Shown: piece by piece, positions 1 to 7,337 of the stretch
Layout of the letters: each line of letters opens with the position of its first letter
How positions within the stretch are numbered: position 1 is the stretch's first letter
Origin: a bacterium
Lineage (GTDB): Bacteria; B130-G9
Reading direction: 5' to 3'
Assembly (NCBI GenBank): GCA_021160245.1
Contig: JAGHCW010000029.1
Coordinates: forward strand, 1 to 28,878
DNA: 28,878 nucleotides
Notes under the pieces: generated by a model
The model's database searches: none
Told to the model about the DNA's origin: nothing
What the model saw: the letters and a program-made list of their open reading frames with translations, nothing else
Position numbers and translations under genes: made by a program

Positions 1-98
1 ATTGCATGCGCGACATAACGGTCGAGAACGTATGCGAGGCCATCGGCAGCGTGCTAGGAAAGCCAAGTCAGAACGCCGGGCGCCGCGGGGATTCTTAG
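1..98 (+). CDS. C-terminal end of an unidentified protein (partial)
   Basis: The frame starting at base 3 is open from the left edge to a TAG at 96-98 and reads as about 31 residues. The stretch containing ITVENVCEAIGSVLG looks like a real amphipathic helix of the sort found at the end of sugar epimerases or glycosyltransferases, which is a weak analogy only. The tail after it (KPSQNAGRRGDS) is polar and probably disordered. The gene enters from the left, so its function cannot be told from here. The other two forward frames look less protein-like. Confidence 0.4.
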   Translation, partial: CMRDITVENVCEAIGSVLGKPSQNAGRRGDS

Positions 99-129
99 CA
101 GCTCGGCGGATTGAGCCCTCCATTTGGAT

Positions 130-158
130 TTGACAACATCGAGCGGCCAAGTTAGGTT
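130..158 (+). promoter_or_regulatory. weak sigma-70-like promoter
   Basis: A perfect TTGACA (130-135) is followed after 17 bases by TAGGTT (153-158). The -35 box and spacing are ideal, but the -10 matches TATAAT at only three of six positions. It lies 36-78 bases upstream of the two possible starts of the next gene. Confidence 0.22.
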
Positions 159-235
159 CAAAAGGCTGCCAAAGACGGCAATTACTGATCAGCATGATTC
201 CGATGCGAAGGTCTCAACGAGGCGATGAAGAAACG

Positions 236-745
236 ATGAAAAAACGCGACATTGTTCTGACGATAATCTGCCTCTTCGTGTTCATCTATACATCTGTCTG
301 GGTTCATGTCTATCTCAGGTCCCGGACGGAGTGCTTACGCGGAGTGGAGCTCGAATCCAAGATAGCGGAGAGCTATTTGCCGTATGCGAAGATCATCCCC
401 CGAAAGCAGGGGGGCCTGCTGGCGGAAGGCGAGGCGGAGCAGTTCGACAAGGCCCAATATGACTACTACCAGAGCGTAACAAAGGTGATAACTGCGCTTG
501 ATAACTGCCTGCACGCCTACACTCCGTTCAATAAGTACCTGCCTCGGGCGGCGGAGGCGCTATATGGGCTCGGGTATGACTGTTTCAACAAGAATGAGTT
601 TCACCTGGCGCTTTCGGCGTATCGGACGATTAGAATCTCGCCCGACCCGGAGTGGGTTGCCAAGGCCGACGAGATGATCAAGCAAACCTATACTAAGATG
701 GAGCTGCTCAAGTCCCGCAAGATGAAGGGCAAGACAAAGAGATAG
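236..745 (+). CDS. small membrane-anchored protein with a helical, TPR-like domain
   Basis: Function unknown. From the ATG at 236 the product has 169 residues: a lysine/arginine start (MKKRD), one hydrophobic segment at about residues 6-26 and then a soluble, helix-rich part. The section FNKNEFHLALSAYRTIR resembles a single TPR-type helix pair. The C-terminus is very basic (KSRKMKGKTKR). This suggests a type II anchor with a periplasmic or extracytoplasmic domain, which is inference. An in-frame ATG at 194 would add 14 polar residues. I prefer 236 because it puts the charged residues directly before the membrane segment, although neither start has a strong ribosome binding site. The gene converges with pyrF, with 92 bases between the stops and no convincing terminator. 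Confidence 0.6.
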   Translation: MKKRDIVLTIICLFVFIYTSVWVHVYLRSRTECLRGVELESKIAESYLPYAKIIPRKQGGLLAEGEAEQFDKAQYDYYQSVTKVITALDNCLHAYTPFNKYLPRAAEALYGLGYDCFNKNEFHLALSAYRTIRISPDPEWVAKADEMIKQTYTKMELLKSRKMKGKTKR

Positions 746-837
746 CCCGAAAGAGCATCTGGCGCTAAGGTAATCCGGAGCGGGTTATCCGGAAAACTGC
801 TCGAAGTATGCCGTGCGAAATTGCCCGGCAGACTTGG

Positions 838-1542
838 CTACTTTATCATCTCTATTATCTCTTCCGCAGCCGCTCTACGGTTCTTTACACCCGTAATGGG
901 TCTGCCTATGACGATGTAGTCTGCGCCGAGCTCGACCGCCCTTTGTGGCGTTATCGTTCTCTTCTGATCGTCATCTGATACGGCGGGCCTTATACCCGGC
1001 ACAAGGACTTTCAGAGTATCGCCAAATCGCTGTTTTATAGCCTCGAGCTCCTGGCCGGATGCGACAACGCCATCGAGGCCGGCGCGTTTGGCGAGCTCAC
1101 ACAGATGCAGAACCTGTTCGTTGACAGAGCGCGTGCAGCCGAGGTCTTCAGATAGTATGGTCTCATCGACGCTAGTCAGGAGCGTAACACCCATAAGCTC
1201 TGGCTTGTGTGGATTGTCTCCCCAGGCTTTTTTGACGGCCTCCGCTGCCTGACGCATCATCTCGAGGCCGCCTTGAGTGTGAAGTGTCATAATCCTAACG
1301 CCCATCTCTGAGAGGTTCACGCAAGCCTTCGCAATGACCGATGGAATATCATGAAACTTCAGGTCAACAAAGATGTTCAAGCCGTTTGTTATGAGGCGGT
1401 TTGGGAGCGATGCTCCGCAGCTTGTGAAGAGGGCGCTGCCTATTTTGAAGGATGAGATTAGACCAGAGAGCTCGTCAACAATCGAGAGCGCCTCGCCCTC
1501 GGTGTCGGTATCGAGCGCCACGAAGAGTTTTGATGTGTCCAT
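838..1542 (-). CDS. pyrF: orotidine 5'-phosphate decarboxylase
   Basis: Last step of de novo UMP synthesis: decarboxylates OMP to UMP in the cytoplasm. The 234-residue length is normal for the short bacterial (group 1) form. The family signature is present at about residues 60-67 as DLKFHDIP, carrying the Asp-Lys-x-x-Asp catalytic tetrad. The phosphate-binding end of the TIM barrel is seen as VPGIRP and GADYIVIGRPI near the C-terminus. The ATG at 1542 has an AGGA about 8 bases upstream. It lies 70 bases downstream of the response regulator on the same strand and could share its transcript. The partner pyrE is about 22 kb away, so pyrimidine genes are scattered here. Confidence 0.97.
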   Translation of the reverse strand: MDTSKLFVALDTDTEGEALSIVDELSGLISSFKIGSALFTSCGASLPNRLITNGLNIFVDLKFHDIPSVIAKACVNLSEMGVRIMTLHTQGGLEMMRQAAEAVKKAWGDNPHKPELMGVTLLTSVDETILSEDLGCTRSVNEQVLHLCELAKRAGLDGVVASGQELEAIKQRFGDTLKVLVPGIRPAVSDDDQKRTITPQRAVELGADYIVIGRPITGVKNRRAAAEEIIEMIK

Positions 1543-1612
1543 TTTTGGGTTCCTAGTTTTGGGGTTGTAGATTGTCGGCTAGAATCTCAAGGTCGGGAGC
1601 TCTGTAATTGAC

Positions 1613-2971
1613 CTATTTGGAGTCCACATGGCCCAGCAATTCATAATGCTTCATTTTCGTTCGGAGTTGTTTTCTGGTCATCTTGAGGAACTGGGCTGTT
1701 GTCGTCTGGTTCCATCTGTTCTTCTCAAGCGCCTTGAGGATAATCGCCTTTTCCAGCTCTCTCAGGTTGAGGCCCGCGCTTGGCACATCAGGCAGCAAGG
1801 CCTCGGGCGCGGCCCTAGATATGATTGACCTTCTGATGTTCTCTGGGACGATTCTATCTGAAGAGCACATCACGACCGCCCGTTCTATATCGTTCTCTAG
1901 CTCCCGAATGTTGCCCGGCCAGTCGTATCGAAGAAGAGCTTTTGTCACCTCAGGGTCAAAAGATTTGATCCCCTTGTTGTTCTCTTTTGAGTATTTTCGC
2001 ATGAAATGTCGGGCAAGAAGCGGAATATCGCTCTTCCTTTCGCGAAGAGGCGGCAGCTTTATCTTGATTACGTTAAGCCTATAGTAAAGGTCTTCGCGGA
2101 AATGTCCAGCCCCGACGAGATCTTCCAGGTTCTTCTGGGTTGATGTTACAACCCGAATATCTACTTTTATCTCCTCATTGCCTCCGATTCTCTCAAAAGA
2201 CCGCTCCTGCAAAACGCGCAAGAGCTTCGACTGCACGGCGGAACTTATGCTGGTTATTTCGTCAAGAAAAAGCGTGCCTGTATCCGCCAGCTCAAACTTT
2301 CCCTTCTCACGTCGATGCGCGCCGGTGTAGGAGCCTTTCTCGTGACCGAATAGCTCATTCTCGAGCAATGTCTCGGGAATTGCAGAGCAGTTAACCGCTA
2401 CGAACGGGCCCTTCTTTCGAAAACTCTCAAAGTGCAGCGATTTCGCCACCAGCTCTTTGCCCGTTCCGCTTTCGCCCTCAATAAGAATCGTGGCGCGTGT
2501 ATCAGCGACTCGCATGACAGTATCGAAGACCTGCCGCATTTCAGGCGATTTGCCTATCATGCCAGCGAATGATGAAGAGCTAGCCTTAGGCTCCTTCGAC
2601 CTGACAAGGGCTCGCTCCTGAATTGCTCGGTCGATCAGAAGGCACATCTCGCCGTAATCCACCGGCTTGGTCAAGTAGTCATAGGCGCCCTGTTTCATCG
2701 CCTCGACTGCCATCTCTATGCTGCCATAAGCCGTCATCATGATGACCGGCAGGTTGGGGAATTTCTCCTTTGCCTCCGACAGAAGGTGCATTCCGCTTTT
2801 TCCCGGCAGCATGTAGTCCGAGAGCAGCACGTCCACATTTTCGGTTGTGAGCCGCTGCATTGCTTCCTCGGCGGTCAGACTGGTTAGAACGTCGTGGTCG
2901 TGCTTCTTTAGCCGCGCAGAGAGGACCTTAAGTATGTTGGGTTCATCATCAACAACGAGAACTATACCCAC
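1613..2971 (-). CDS. sigma-54-dependent response regulator, NtrC family
   Basis: Two-component transcription activator that drives sigma-54 promoters. An N-terminal receiver domain (about 1-120) has the acidic pair D8/D9, phospho-acceptor D52 and K102. A central AAA+ domain (about 135-370) has Walker A GESGTGKE (166-173), Walker B GTLFLDEI (232-239) and an arginine-finger region FREDLYYRLN. A C-terminal Fis-type helix-turn-helix spans about 410-445. The sigma-54-contacting loop, usually GAFTGA, reads GSYTGA (213-218); Tyr for Phe is common, Ser for Ala less so. The GTG start at 2971 follows a GAGG about 9 bases upstream. No histidine kinase and no clear sigma-54 promoter is visible in the window, so its signal and targets are unknown. 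The order of domains matches AtoC/ZraR/HydG-type regulators, but a specific name is not justified. Confidence 0.95.
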   Translation of the reverse strand: MGIVLVVDDEPNILKVLSARLKKHDHDVLTSLTAEEAMQRLTTENVDVLLSDYMLPGKSGMHLLSEAKEKFPNLPVIMMTAYGSIEMAVEAMKQGAYDYLTKPVDYGEMCLLIDRAIQERALVRSKEPKASSSSFAGMIGKSPEMRQVFDTVMRVADTRATILIEGESGTGKELVAKSLHFESFRKKGPFVAVNCSAIPETLLENELFGHEKGSYTGAHRREKGKFELADTGTLFLDEITSISSAVQSKLLRVLQERSFERIGGNEEIKVDIRVVTSTQKNLEDLVGAGHFREDLYYRLNVIKIKLPPLRERKSDIPLLARHFMRKYSKENNKGIKSFDPEVTKALLRYDWPGNIRELENDIERAVVMCSSDRIVPENIRRSIISRAAPEALLPDVPSAGLNLRELEKAIILKALEKNRWNQTTTAQFLKMTRKQLRTKMKHYELLGHVDSK

Positions 2972-3079
2972 CTTGAAATATCCTCTCGGGGCCTACGAAC
3001 CATTATCTGAGACCTTAAGTAAAATGCACATTGCGCCGGACAACATCAAACTGTAAGATTCCGCAGACGCAAGAGATGT

Positions 3080-3496
3080 CTAGCCGTCCCAATCCCTGAC
3101 TATGTTTTCTTTTCTGATATCCGCGAACTCGTCTTCATCTTCTTCCGGTCCAGGCTGCTTCTCGCCGTCTAGCGAAATCTGCTCCGACGAGAGCGATTCG
3201 CCTTCTGGAAGTTTGGCTTTTGAGGCGCCTTCTTCGGTCTCGGCGTTTCCGGGCCAGAACGATTCTGGTTGCGACTCGTCTCCGGCGGCGAGCTTTGCCT
3301 TCTTTTTGCCCGCGAGCTTTTCCAGCTTGAAAAGCTCAAGGTCAAGCGCGCGGCGTTCTTTCTCCAGGTCCTTCTGTTTTGCGATGAGTTTGCTAATCGG
3401 CCACAGCATTAGAAGGACGAGGATGCCGATAACTGCAACGATGATCGGCATGAGTGCATCAGGATTGAATGCAACAGTTTCTATCCAGTTTTCCAA
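3080..3496 (-). CDS. membrane-anchored protein with coiled coil and acidic tail
   Basis: Function unknown. I place the start at the TTG at 3496, which has GGGGAGA 7 bases upstream, giving 138 residues. A TTG at 3523 would add nine residues but has no ribosome binding site. Order of parts: short N-terminus, one strong transmembrane segment (MPIIVAVIGILVLLMLWPIS), a charged heptad-like helix rich in Lys/Glu/Leu (about 38-70), then a long acidic, probably disordered tail. This layout resembles small phage-shock or flagellar accessory proteins only in general shape. It lies 108 bases upstream of the response regulator on the same strand, so co-transcription is possible. Confidence 0.7.
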   Translation of the reverse strand: MENWIETVAFNPDALMPIIVAVIGILVLLMLWPISKLIAKQKDLEKERRALDLELFKLEKLAGKKKAKLAAGDESQPESFWPGNAETEEGASKAKLPEGESLSSEQISLDGEKQPGPEEDEDEFADIRKENIVRDWDG

Positions 3497-3528
3497 ACCG
3501 CAATCTCCCCGTAGGCGGATCAAGCATT

Positions 3529-3556
3529 ATTGTAGTACTGATAAATGATTGCCCAA
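3529..3556 (-). promoter_or_regulatory. candidate promoter for the membrane-anchored acidic protein
   Basis: Read on the minus strand, TTGGGC (3551-3556) is followed after 16 bases by TACAAT (3529-3534, five of six matches). The likely start point is about 25 bases before the preferred TTG start codon. The -35 box is poor. Confidence 0.33.
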
Positions 3557-3634
3557 GACCATTACTTAAGTCAAGCACGAAGCGCGAGAGCATTCCATTA
3601 CAAGAGGCTGTTTGATGAGTCGAATCTGGGGTCG

Positions 3635-3698
3635 TGTAGGGGCGGGGCTTGTCTCCGCCCATCTATATATTTGGGCAGACGCAAGGCCTGCCCCTACA
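3635..3698. repeat. long imperfect inverted repeat (REP/MITE-like)
   Basis: Two 26-base arms, 3635-3660 and 3673-3698, are inverted copies agreeing at 21 of 26 positions. They are separated by a 12-base AT-rich spacer. Each outer end reads TGTAGGGGC. The element could fold into a strong hairpin but has no T-run, so it is not a standard terminator. The shape fits a dispersed intergenic palindrome family rather than a site for one gene. Confidence 0.75.
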
Positions 3699-3748
3699 TG
3701 TTGCATACCGTGATCGATCTTCCCGTGCCTCTCTGGCATGCCCAATCC

Positions 3749-3885
3749 ACCCTTAAAGGGTCATATCTCGAGCTTCTGGGCCCTATTTGACTCGGCCTGT
3801 CTAGTTCACGGAACCTTTGCATGTTTGATGTGTTCGATTTAGAAGAATGGAGAGGCAGTTGAAGTACATAAGAATCTGACCCTTT
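3749..3885. promoter_or_regulatory. possible operator pair upstream of pckA
   Basis: ACCCTTAAAGGGT (3749-3761) is a palindrome with 6-base arms and one central base. Its half AAAGGGTCA (3755-3763) recurs in inverted orientation as TGACCCTTT at 3877-3885, just before the candidate pckA promoter. With flanks, ATNTGACCCTTT matches at 11 of 12 positions. A regulator binding both copies is possible. No regulator is identified. Confidence 0.25.
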
Positions 3886-3889
3886 GCGG

Positions 3890-3919
3890 TTGTATTTTGT
3901 GAATTGTGGTGTTTAGTAT
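3890..3919 (+). promoter_or_regulatory. weak promoter candidate for pckA
   Basis: TTGTAT (3890-3895), 18 bases, then TAGTAT (3914-3919). This would give a leader of about 58 bases before the ATG at 3984. Both boxes are imperfect. Confidence 0.28.
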
Positions 3920-3983
3920 GCGGCGGCGCTTCGGCACGTGACCGGAGGCCATCACGATAATCTAAAAAAAGAGGTGTAGGACG

Positions 3984-5747
3984 ATGAAGATGGGGCTTGC
4001 AACACCCAGCTACAACGTCGAGTATCAGATCAATCCAGCGCAGGACACGCTTCGCGATCTAGCGATTAAGCATGCCCCCTGCATGGTCAAGACGGCGTAT
4101 GACAACCTTGATAAGATCACGCGGCTCAAAGCGCGCCTCGCCGCGAAGACCTACATTATAGGTCCTGCGAGTGAGGCGTCCAAGTGGTCAGGCAAGACCA
4201 TTGAGCGCGACAGGGCTGAGAAGCTGATCGCGCATCAGAAGAAGTACATCGAGGACAGCGGACATCTGATTCAGGTTGACGGATATCAGGGGCTTGCAGA
4301 GCACGCTATCCCTGTACAGTGGCTCTTCACACTCGATGCGAGCAATCTGGCCGCGATGCAACAGACCCTCAGCTTCCCGCGCTCAGGAGTGGAGACCGAG
4401 GAGCAGATGAAGCAGCCGCATAAGCCCTATTTCCGCGTTGTAATGACGCCGGGCTGCAATGCGCCGGGCATGGACGGTGAGATCGCGATGATCGTGGACC
4501 TCGACAACTGGACGACTTACGTCATCGGTTCCGATTATTTCGGCGAGAGCAAGAAGGGCATGCTCAGGATGCTCAACCACTACGTCTATTTGCAGGGCGG
4601 CCTTGTGATGCACGCTGGCTGCAAAGAGATCACGGTTGGCGGCGAGCGCATCGCGATGGGTATTCTTGGCCTGTCGGGAACTGGCAAGACTACGACCACG
4701 TTTAGCAAGCAGGGCGAGCTGACGAGGCCCATTCAGGACGATATGATAGCTATCTGGCCCGAGGGCGAGATTTCCATCACCGAGAATGGCTGCTTCGCAA
4801 AGACATGGGACCTCATCGAAGAGGCGGAACCGACAATCTATCATGGAACGGTCGATCCATCAGCGTGGTTGGAGAACGTCTATTTCAACGCCGATGGTAC
4901 CTTTGATTTCGCAAAGTCAGGCCTCTCAATCGACGACGTGAAACGTCTGAAGGACATCCTTATCGCGACCGGCGCCTCAGAGGCGAACGTTGATAAGTAC
5001 ATCAACGGAGAGGTCAAGTTCGACGATGTGGTTGACGAGAATGGCATCGCGAAAGATGGTTGGGACTTCGTCGTCTGGTCGCAGAATGGCCGTTCGATTA
5101 TCCCGATGAAGGCCATCGAGGGAGCGGCTGATCTGACCAATATCCCTCGACTTCGCTCTCTCGGAATCCTGAATAGGGACGAAGGTAGAGATGCTGCAAT
5201 GCCGGGCATAATCCGTTTCACATCACCGCTTCGTGCGGCAGCATATTTCATGCTGGGCGAGACTTCCAAGACCTCGGCGGCCGGGAAGGAAAGAGGCAAG
5301 ACCCGCTCTCCGTTCACGCAGCCGTTCTTCCCACTCTCATTCGGGCTGATGTCTAGTCGTTTCGGCGAGCTCGTCAAGAAACTGCCCGGTCTTACGACTT
5401 GGCTGATGAACACAGGTTACGTCGGCGGTGACGAGAACGACCGTCAGGCAGGGAAAGCATTCAAGGTCAAGATCAAGCATTCGTCCGCGATGCTCGAGGC
5501 TATGATCCGGGACGAGATCGTGTGGAAGACAGACCCCGATTTCGGCTATGAGATTGTAGATGTTGACGCCCCTGAGAATGCTAAGCTTCTTGAGAAGGTT
5601 CCCGTGGAGATTCTCAATCCGAAGGTCTTCTATGAGAAAGAGGGCCGGATGGATGAGTATAATGCCTGGGTCGTCGATATGAAGAACGGCAGGGCTGAGT
5701 TCCTGAAGAAATACGACGTGCCTCAGGAGATACAAGACCAGCTGTAG
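3984..5747 (+). CDS. pckA: phosphoenolpyruvate carboxykinase (ATP), divergent
   Basis: Interconverts oxaloacetate plus ATP with PEP, ADP and CO2, the entry to gluconeogenesis. The kinase core is clear: metal-ligand candidates in ESKKGM (K190/K191) and VMHAG (H210), the P-loop GLSGTGKTTTT (229-239), a following Asp pair QDD (251-253), then AEPTIYHGTV and LENVYFNADGTFDF, matching the AEPEIY and LENV...DGTIDF blocks of the E. coli enzyme. KERGKTRSPF.QPFFPLSFG corresponds to the LAGTERG...CFGAAFL block. It has 587 residues against about 540 in E. coli, and I cannot find the usual N-terminal TGRSPKDK motif, so this is a distant branch. The GAGGTG ribosome binding site lies about 9 bases before the ATG. 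A terminator follows, so it is probably a single-gene unit. Confidence 0.85.
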   Translation: MKMGLATPSYNVEYQINPAQDTLRDLAIKHAPCMVKTAYDNLDKITRLKARLAAKTYIIGPASEASKWSGKTIERDRAEKLIAHQKKYIEDSGHLIQVDGYQGLAEHAIPVQWLFTLDASNLAAMQQTLSFPRSGVETEEQMKQPHKPYFRVVMTPGCNAPGMDGEIAMIVDLDNWTTYVIGSDYFGESKKGMLRMLNHYVYLQGGLVMHAGCKEITVGGERIAMGILGLSGTGKTTTTFSKQGELTRPIQDDMIAIWPEGEISITENGCFAKTWDLIEEAEPTIYHGTVDPSAWLENVYFNADGTFDFAKSGLSIDDVKRLKDILIATGASEANVDKYINGEVKFDDVVDENGIAKDGWDFVVWSQNGRSIIPMKAIEGAADLTNIPRLRSLGILNRDEGRDAAMPGIIRFTSPLRAAAYFMLGETSKTSAAGKERGKTRSPFTQPFFPLSFGLMSSRFGELVKKLPGLTTWLMNTGYVGGDENDRQAGKAFKVKIKHSSAMLEAMIRDEIVWKTDPDFGYEIVDVDAPENAKLLEKVPVEILNPKVFYEKEGRMDEYNAWVVDMKNGRAEFLKKYDVPQEIQDQL

Positions 5748-5785
5748 GACGTTTTTGAGAATACAAATCCAGATGTGTGTTCGAT

Positions 5786-5822
5786 GGGCAGGCGCCAGAG
5801 TGGTGTCTGCCCTTCTTTTTTT
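5786..5822 (+). terminator. intrinsic terminator after pckA
   Basis: An 11-base stem, GGGCAGGCGCC (5786-5796) with GGTGTCTGCCC (5802-5812), includes two G-U pairs. It closes a 5-base loop and is followed by TTCTTTTTTT (5813-5822). It lies 39 bases after the pckA stop. Confidence 0.88.
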
Positions 5823-5834
5823 GGGAGGAGTAGG

Positions 5835-5945
5835 ATGCTGAAGAAGACGTGGTTTGGGCATTCCTGCGTTGGCTTCCAGACGGAAGGCGCTCTTTATCTC
5901 TGCGACCCAATGGCGGATAGAAGGTATCAATGTGAGGGTCGATGA
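5835..5945 (+). pseudogene. N-terminal remnant of a metallo-beta-lactamase-fold (UlaG-like) hydrolase
   Basis: An ATG with a good GGGAGGAG ribosome binding site opens a 36-codon frame ending in TGA at 5943-5945. The peptide includes TWFGHSCVGFQTEG and LYLCDPMADR, the same layout as the first strands of UlaG/YtkL-type metal-dependent hydrolases (GHSC, then hydrophobic strand, then DP). The HxHxDH metal motif that should follow is absent. A second frame from about 5953 (including LSKSDAIFLD) faintly recalls the next strand of that family, which would imply a frameshift and then deletion; that part is weak. Most likely a degraded gene, less likely a functional small protein. Confidence 0.5.
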
Positions 5946-6019
5946 GACATAATGCCAGCTGTTGTCCAAATCAGATGCGATATTCCTCGATTCTCCAAGT
6001 TCTTTTTCTCCCGTTACCG

Positions 6020-6048
6020 TTGACAGTTCACTGGGACGCCAATATATT
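6020..6048 (+). promoter_or_regulatory. sigma-70-like promoter for clpX
   Basis: A perfect TTGACA (6020-6025), a 17-base spacer and TATATT (6043-6048, five of six) form a near-consensus housekeeping promoter. The predicted start at about 6055 gives a leader of roughly 30 bases before clpX. No heat-shock (sigma-32 or CIRCE) signature is seen. Confidence 0.62.
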
Positions 6049-6085
6049 GCTGCTTGATTCGTATTATAGTTGAGGAGATGTGGTC

Positions 6086-7312
6086 TTGCCGGTTAAAAAA
6101 GTGAAATGTTCTTTCTGCGGACGGACGAAAGACCAGGTTAAGGGCTTGGTTGGAAGTCAGTCAGTCTATATCTGCAACGAATGCGTGCGGACTTGCGCAA
6201 ACCTCCTGGACAAGCAGACAAAGGGCGAGAGCCGCGTTGCGGAAGCGGGCGCGCTACCGAAGCCCTCGGAGATAATGTCGCTGCTAGATGAGTTTGTGAT
6301 CGGCCAGGAGAAGCCCAAGAAGGTTCTCTCGGTTGCCGTCTATAACCACTACAAACGGGTGGCCGCTAAGCGGAATATCTCCGGCGTTGACTTGGACAAG
6401 AGCAACATCCTTTTGATTGGGCCAACTGGGGTAGGAAAGACGCTGCTCGCTCAGACCCTCGCTAGAATCCTGAAGGTACCTTTTGCGATAGCGGACGCTA
6501 CGACGCTTACCGAGGCGGGTTATGTTGGCGACGATGTCGAGAGCATGCTCCTGAAGTTGATTCAGAACGCAGATTTTGACGTGCGGTCTGCCGAGCGCGG
6601 GATAATTTACATTGATGAGATTGACAAGATCGCAAGAAAGTCGGAGAACGTCTCGATTACAAGAGATGTATCTGGCGAGGGAGTCCAGCAAGCGCTACTT
6701 AAGATCATTGAGGGCACAACAACGGGCGTTCCGCCTCAAGGAGGTCGCAAGCATCCACATCAGGAGACGATGTCGGTTAACACGCGCGACATTCTCTTCA
6801 TCGCCGGCGGCGCGTTCAACGATTTGGAGAAGATCGTCGGGCGGCGCATACGGGATAGGAGAATGGGATTCGGCGGCGACATCGAGGCGCATCACGAGAA
6901 GAAAATGTATGATCTTCTGTCTCTGGTTGAGCCACAGGACCTGATCAAATATGGGCTAATCCCAGAGCTTGTGGGCCGAATGCCGGTCGTTTCGGTATTG
7001 GCTGAGCTGGATGATGAAGCGCTTTTGCGGATACTTGTAGAGCCCAAGAATGCCCTTGTGAAGCAGTACAAACGATTGCTTGAGCTTGACAAGGTTCAGC
7101 TTCGGTTCACGAGCGATGCTCTACGAGCTATTGCGTCCCTTGCCACGAGTCGCAACGCGGGGGCACGCGGACTGCGTGCGATACTCGAGGATGTCATGCT
7201 CGATATAATGTTTGACATTCCCTCCAACGACAAGGTCGAGGAGTGCGTCATAACCAAGGGAGTCGTAGTCGATAATCGCCAACCGACGCTGGTTAAGACC
7301 AAGGCCGGGTAG
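6086..7312 (+). CDS. clpX: ClpX, ATP-dependent protease ATPase subunit
   Basis: Hexameric AAA+ unfoldase that feeds substrates to ClpP. The N-terminal zinc-binding domain has CxxC...CxxC (CSFC and CNEC), followed by Walker A GPTGVGKT, the pore-1 loop GYVGDD, and Walker B YIDEID. The ClpP-docking loop normally reading IGF is MGFGGD, so pairing with ClpP is probably retained. The length of about 408 residues is normal. I prefer the TTG at 6086, 8 bases after TGAGGAG. The in-frame GTG at 6080 leaves only 2 bases of spacing. The usual neighbours tig, clpP and lon are absent; yicC follows 25 bases later. Confidence 0.98.
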   Translation: MPVKKVKCSFCGRTKDQVKGLVGSQSVYICNECVRTCANLLDKQTKGESRVAEAGALPKPSEIMSLLDEFVIGQEKPKKVLSVAVYNHYKRVAAKRNISGVDLDKSNILLIGPTGVGKTLLAQTLARILKVPFAIADATTLTEAGYVGDDVESMLLKLIQNADFDVRSAERGIIYIDEIDKIARKSENVSITRDVSGEGVQQALLKIIEGTTTGVPPQGGRKHPHQETMSVNTRDILFIAGGAFNDLEKIVGRRIRDRRMGFGGDIEAHHEKKMYDLLSLVEPQDLIKYGLIPELVGRMPVVSVLAELDDEALLRILVEPKNALVKQYKRLLELDKVQLRFTSDALRAIASLATSRNAGARGLRAILEDVMLDIMFDIPSNDKVEECVITKGVVVDNRQPTLVKTKAG

Positions 7313-7337
7313 GCGACATCAAGATCTGGAGCATAGA

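Larger units (their letters stand above)
3557..3983. other. intergenic region upstream of the PEP carboxykinase gene
   Basis: Together with the promoter before it, nearly 490 bases separate two divergently read genes. It holds a long imperfect inverted repeat (3635-3698), a short palindrome (3749-3761) with a second half-copy at 3877-3885, and a weak promoter at 3890-3919. I see no coding potential: reading frames are short and lack ribosome binding sites. Confidence 0.6.

Noticed and set aside
746-837. TCCGGA pairs as a possible bidirectional terminator between the first gene and pyrF
   Set aside because: The stem is only six pairs and no T-run follows on either strand.
1770-1800. TGGCAC...GCA resembling a sigma-54 promoter
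   Set aside because: Spacing between the GG and GC elements is wrong by one base and it lies inside the coding sequence of the regulator.
1683-2084. 133-codon plus-strand frame inside the response regulator gene
   Set aside because: It is antisense to a clear NtrC-family gene, its composition (Ser/Arg/Leu-rich) is that of a shadow frame and no ribosome binding site or homology is visible.
5337-5969. 210-codon minus-strand frame across the end of pckA
   Set aside because: It overlaps the conserved C-terminal third of PEP carboxykinase and the terminator; it is a shadow of GC-biased codons.
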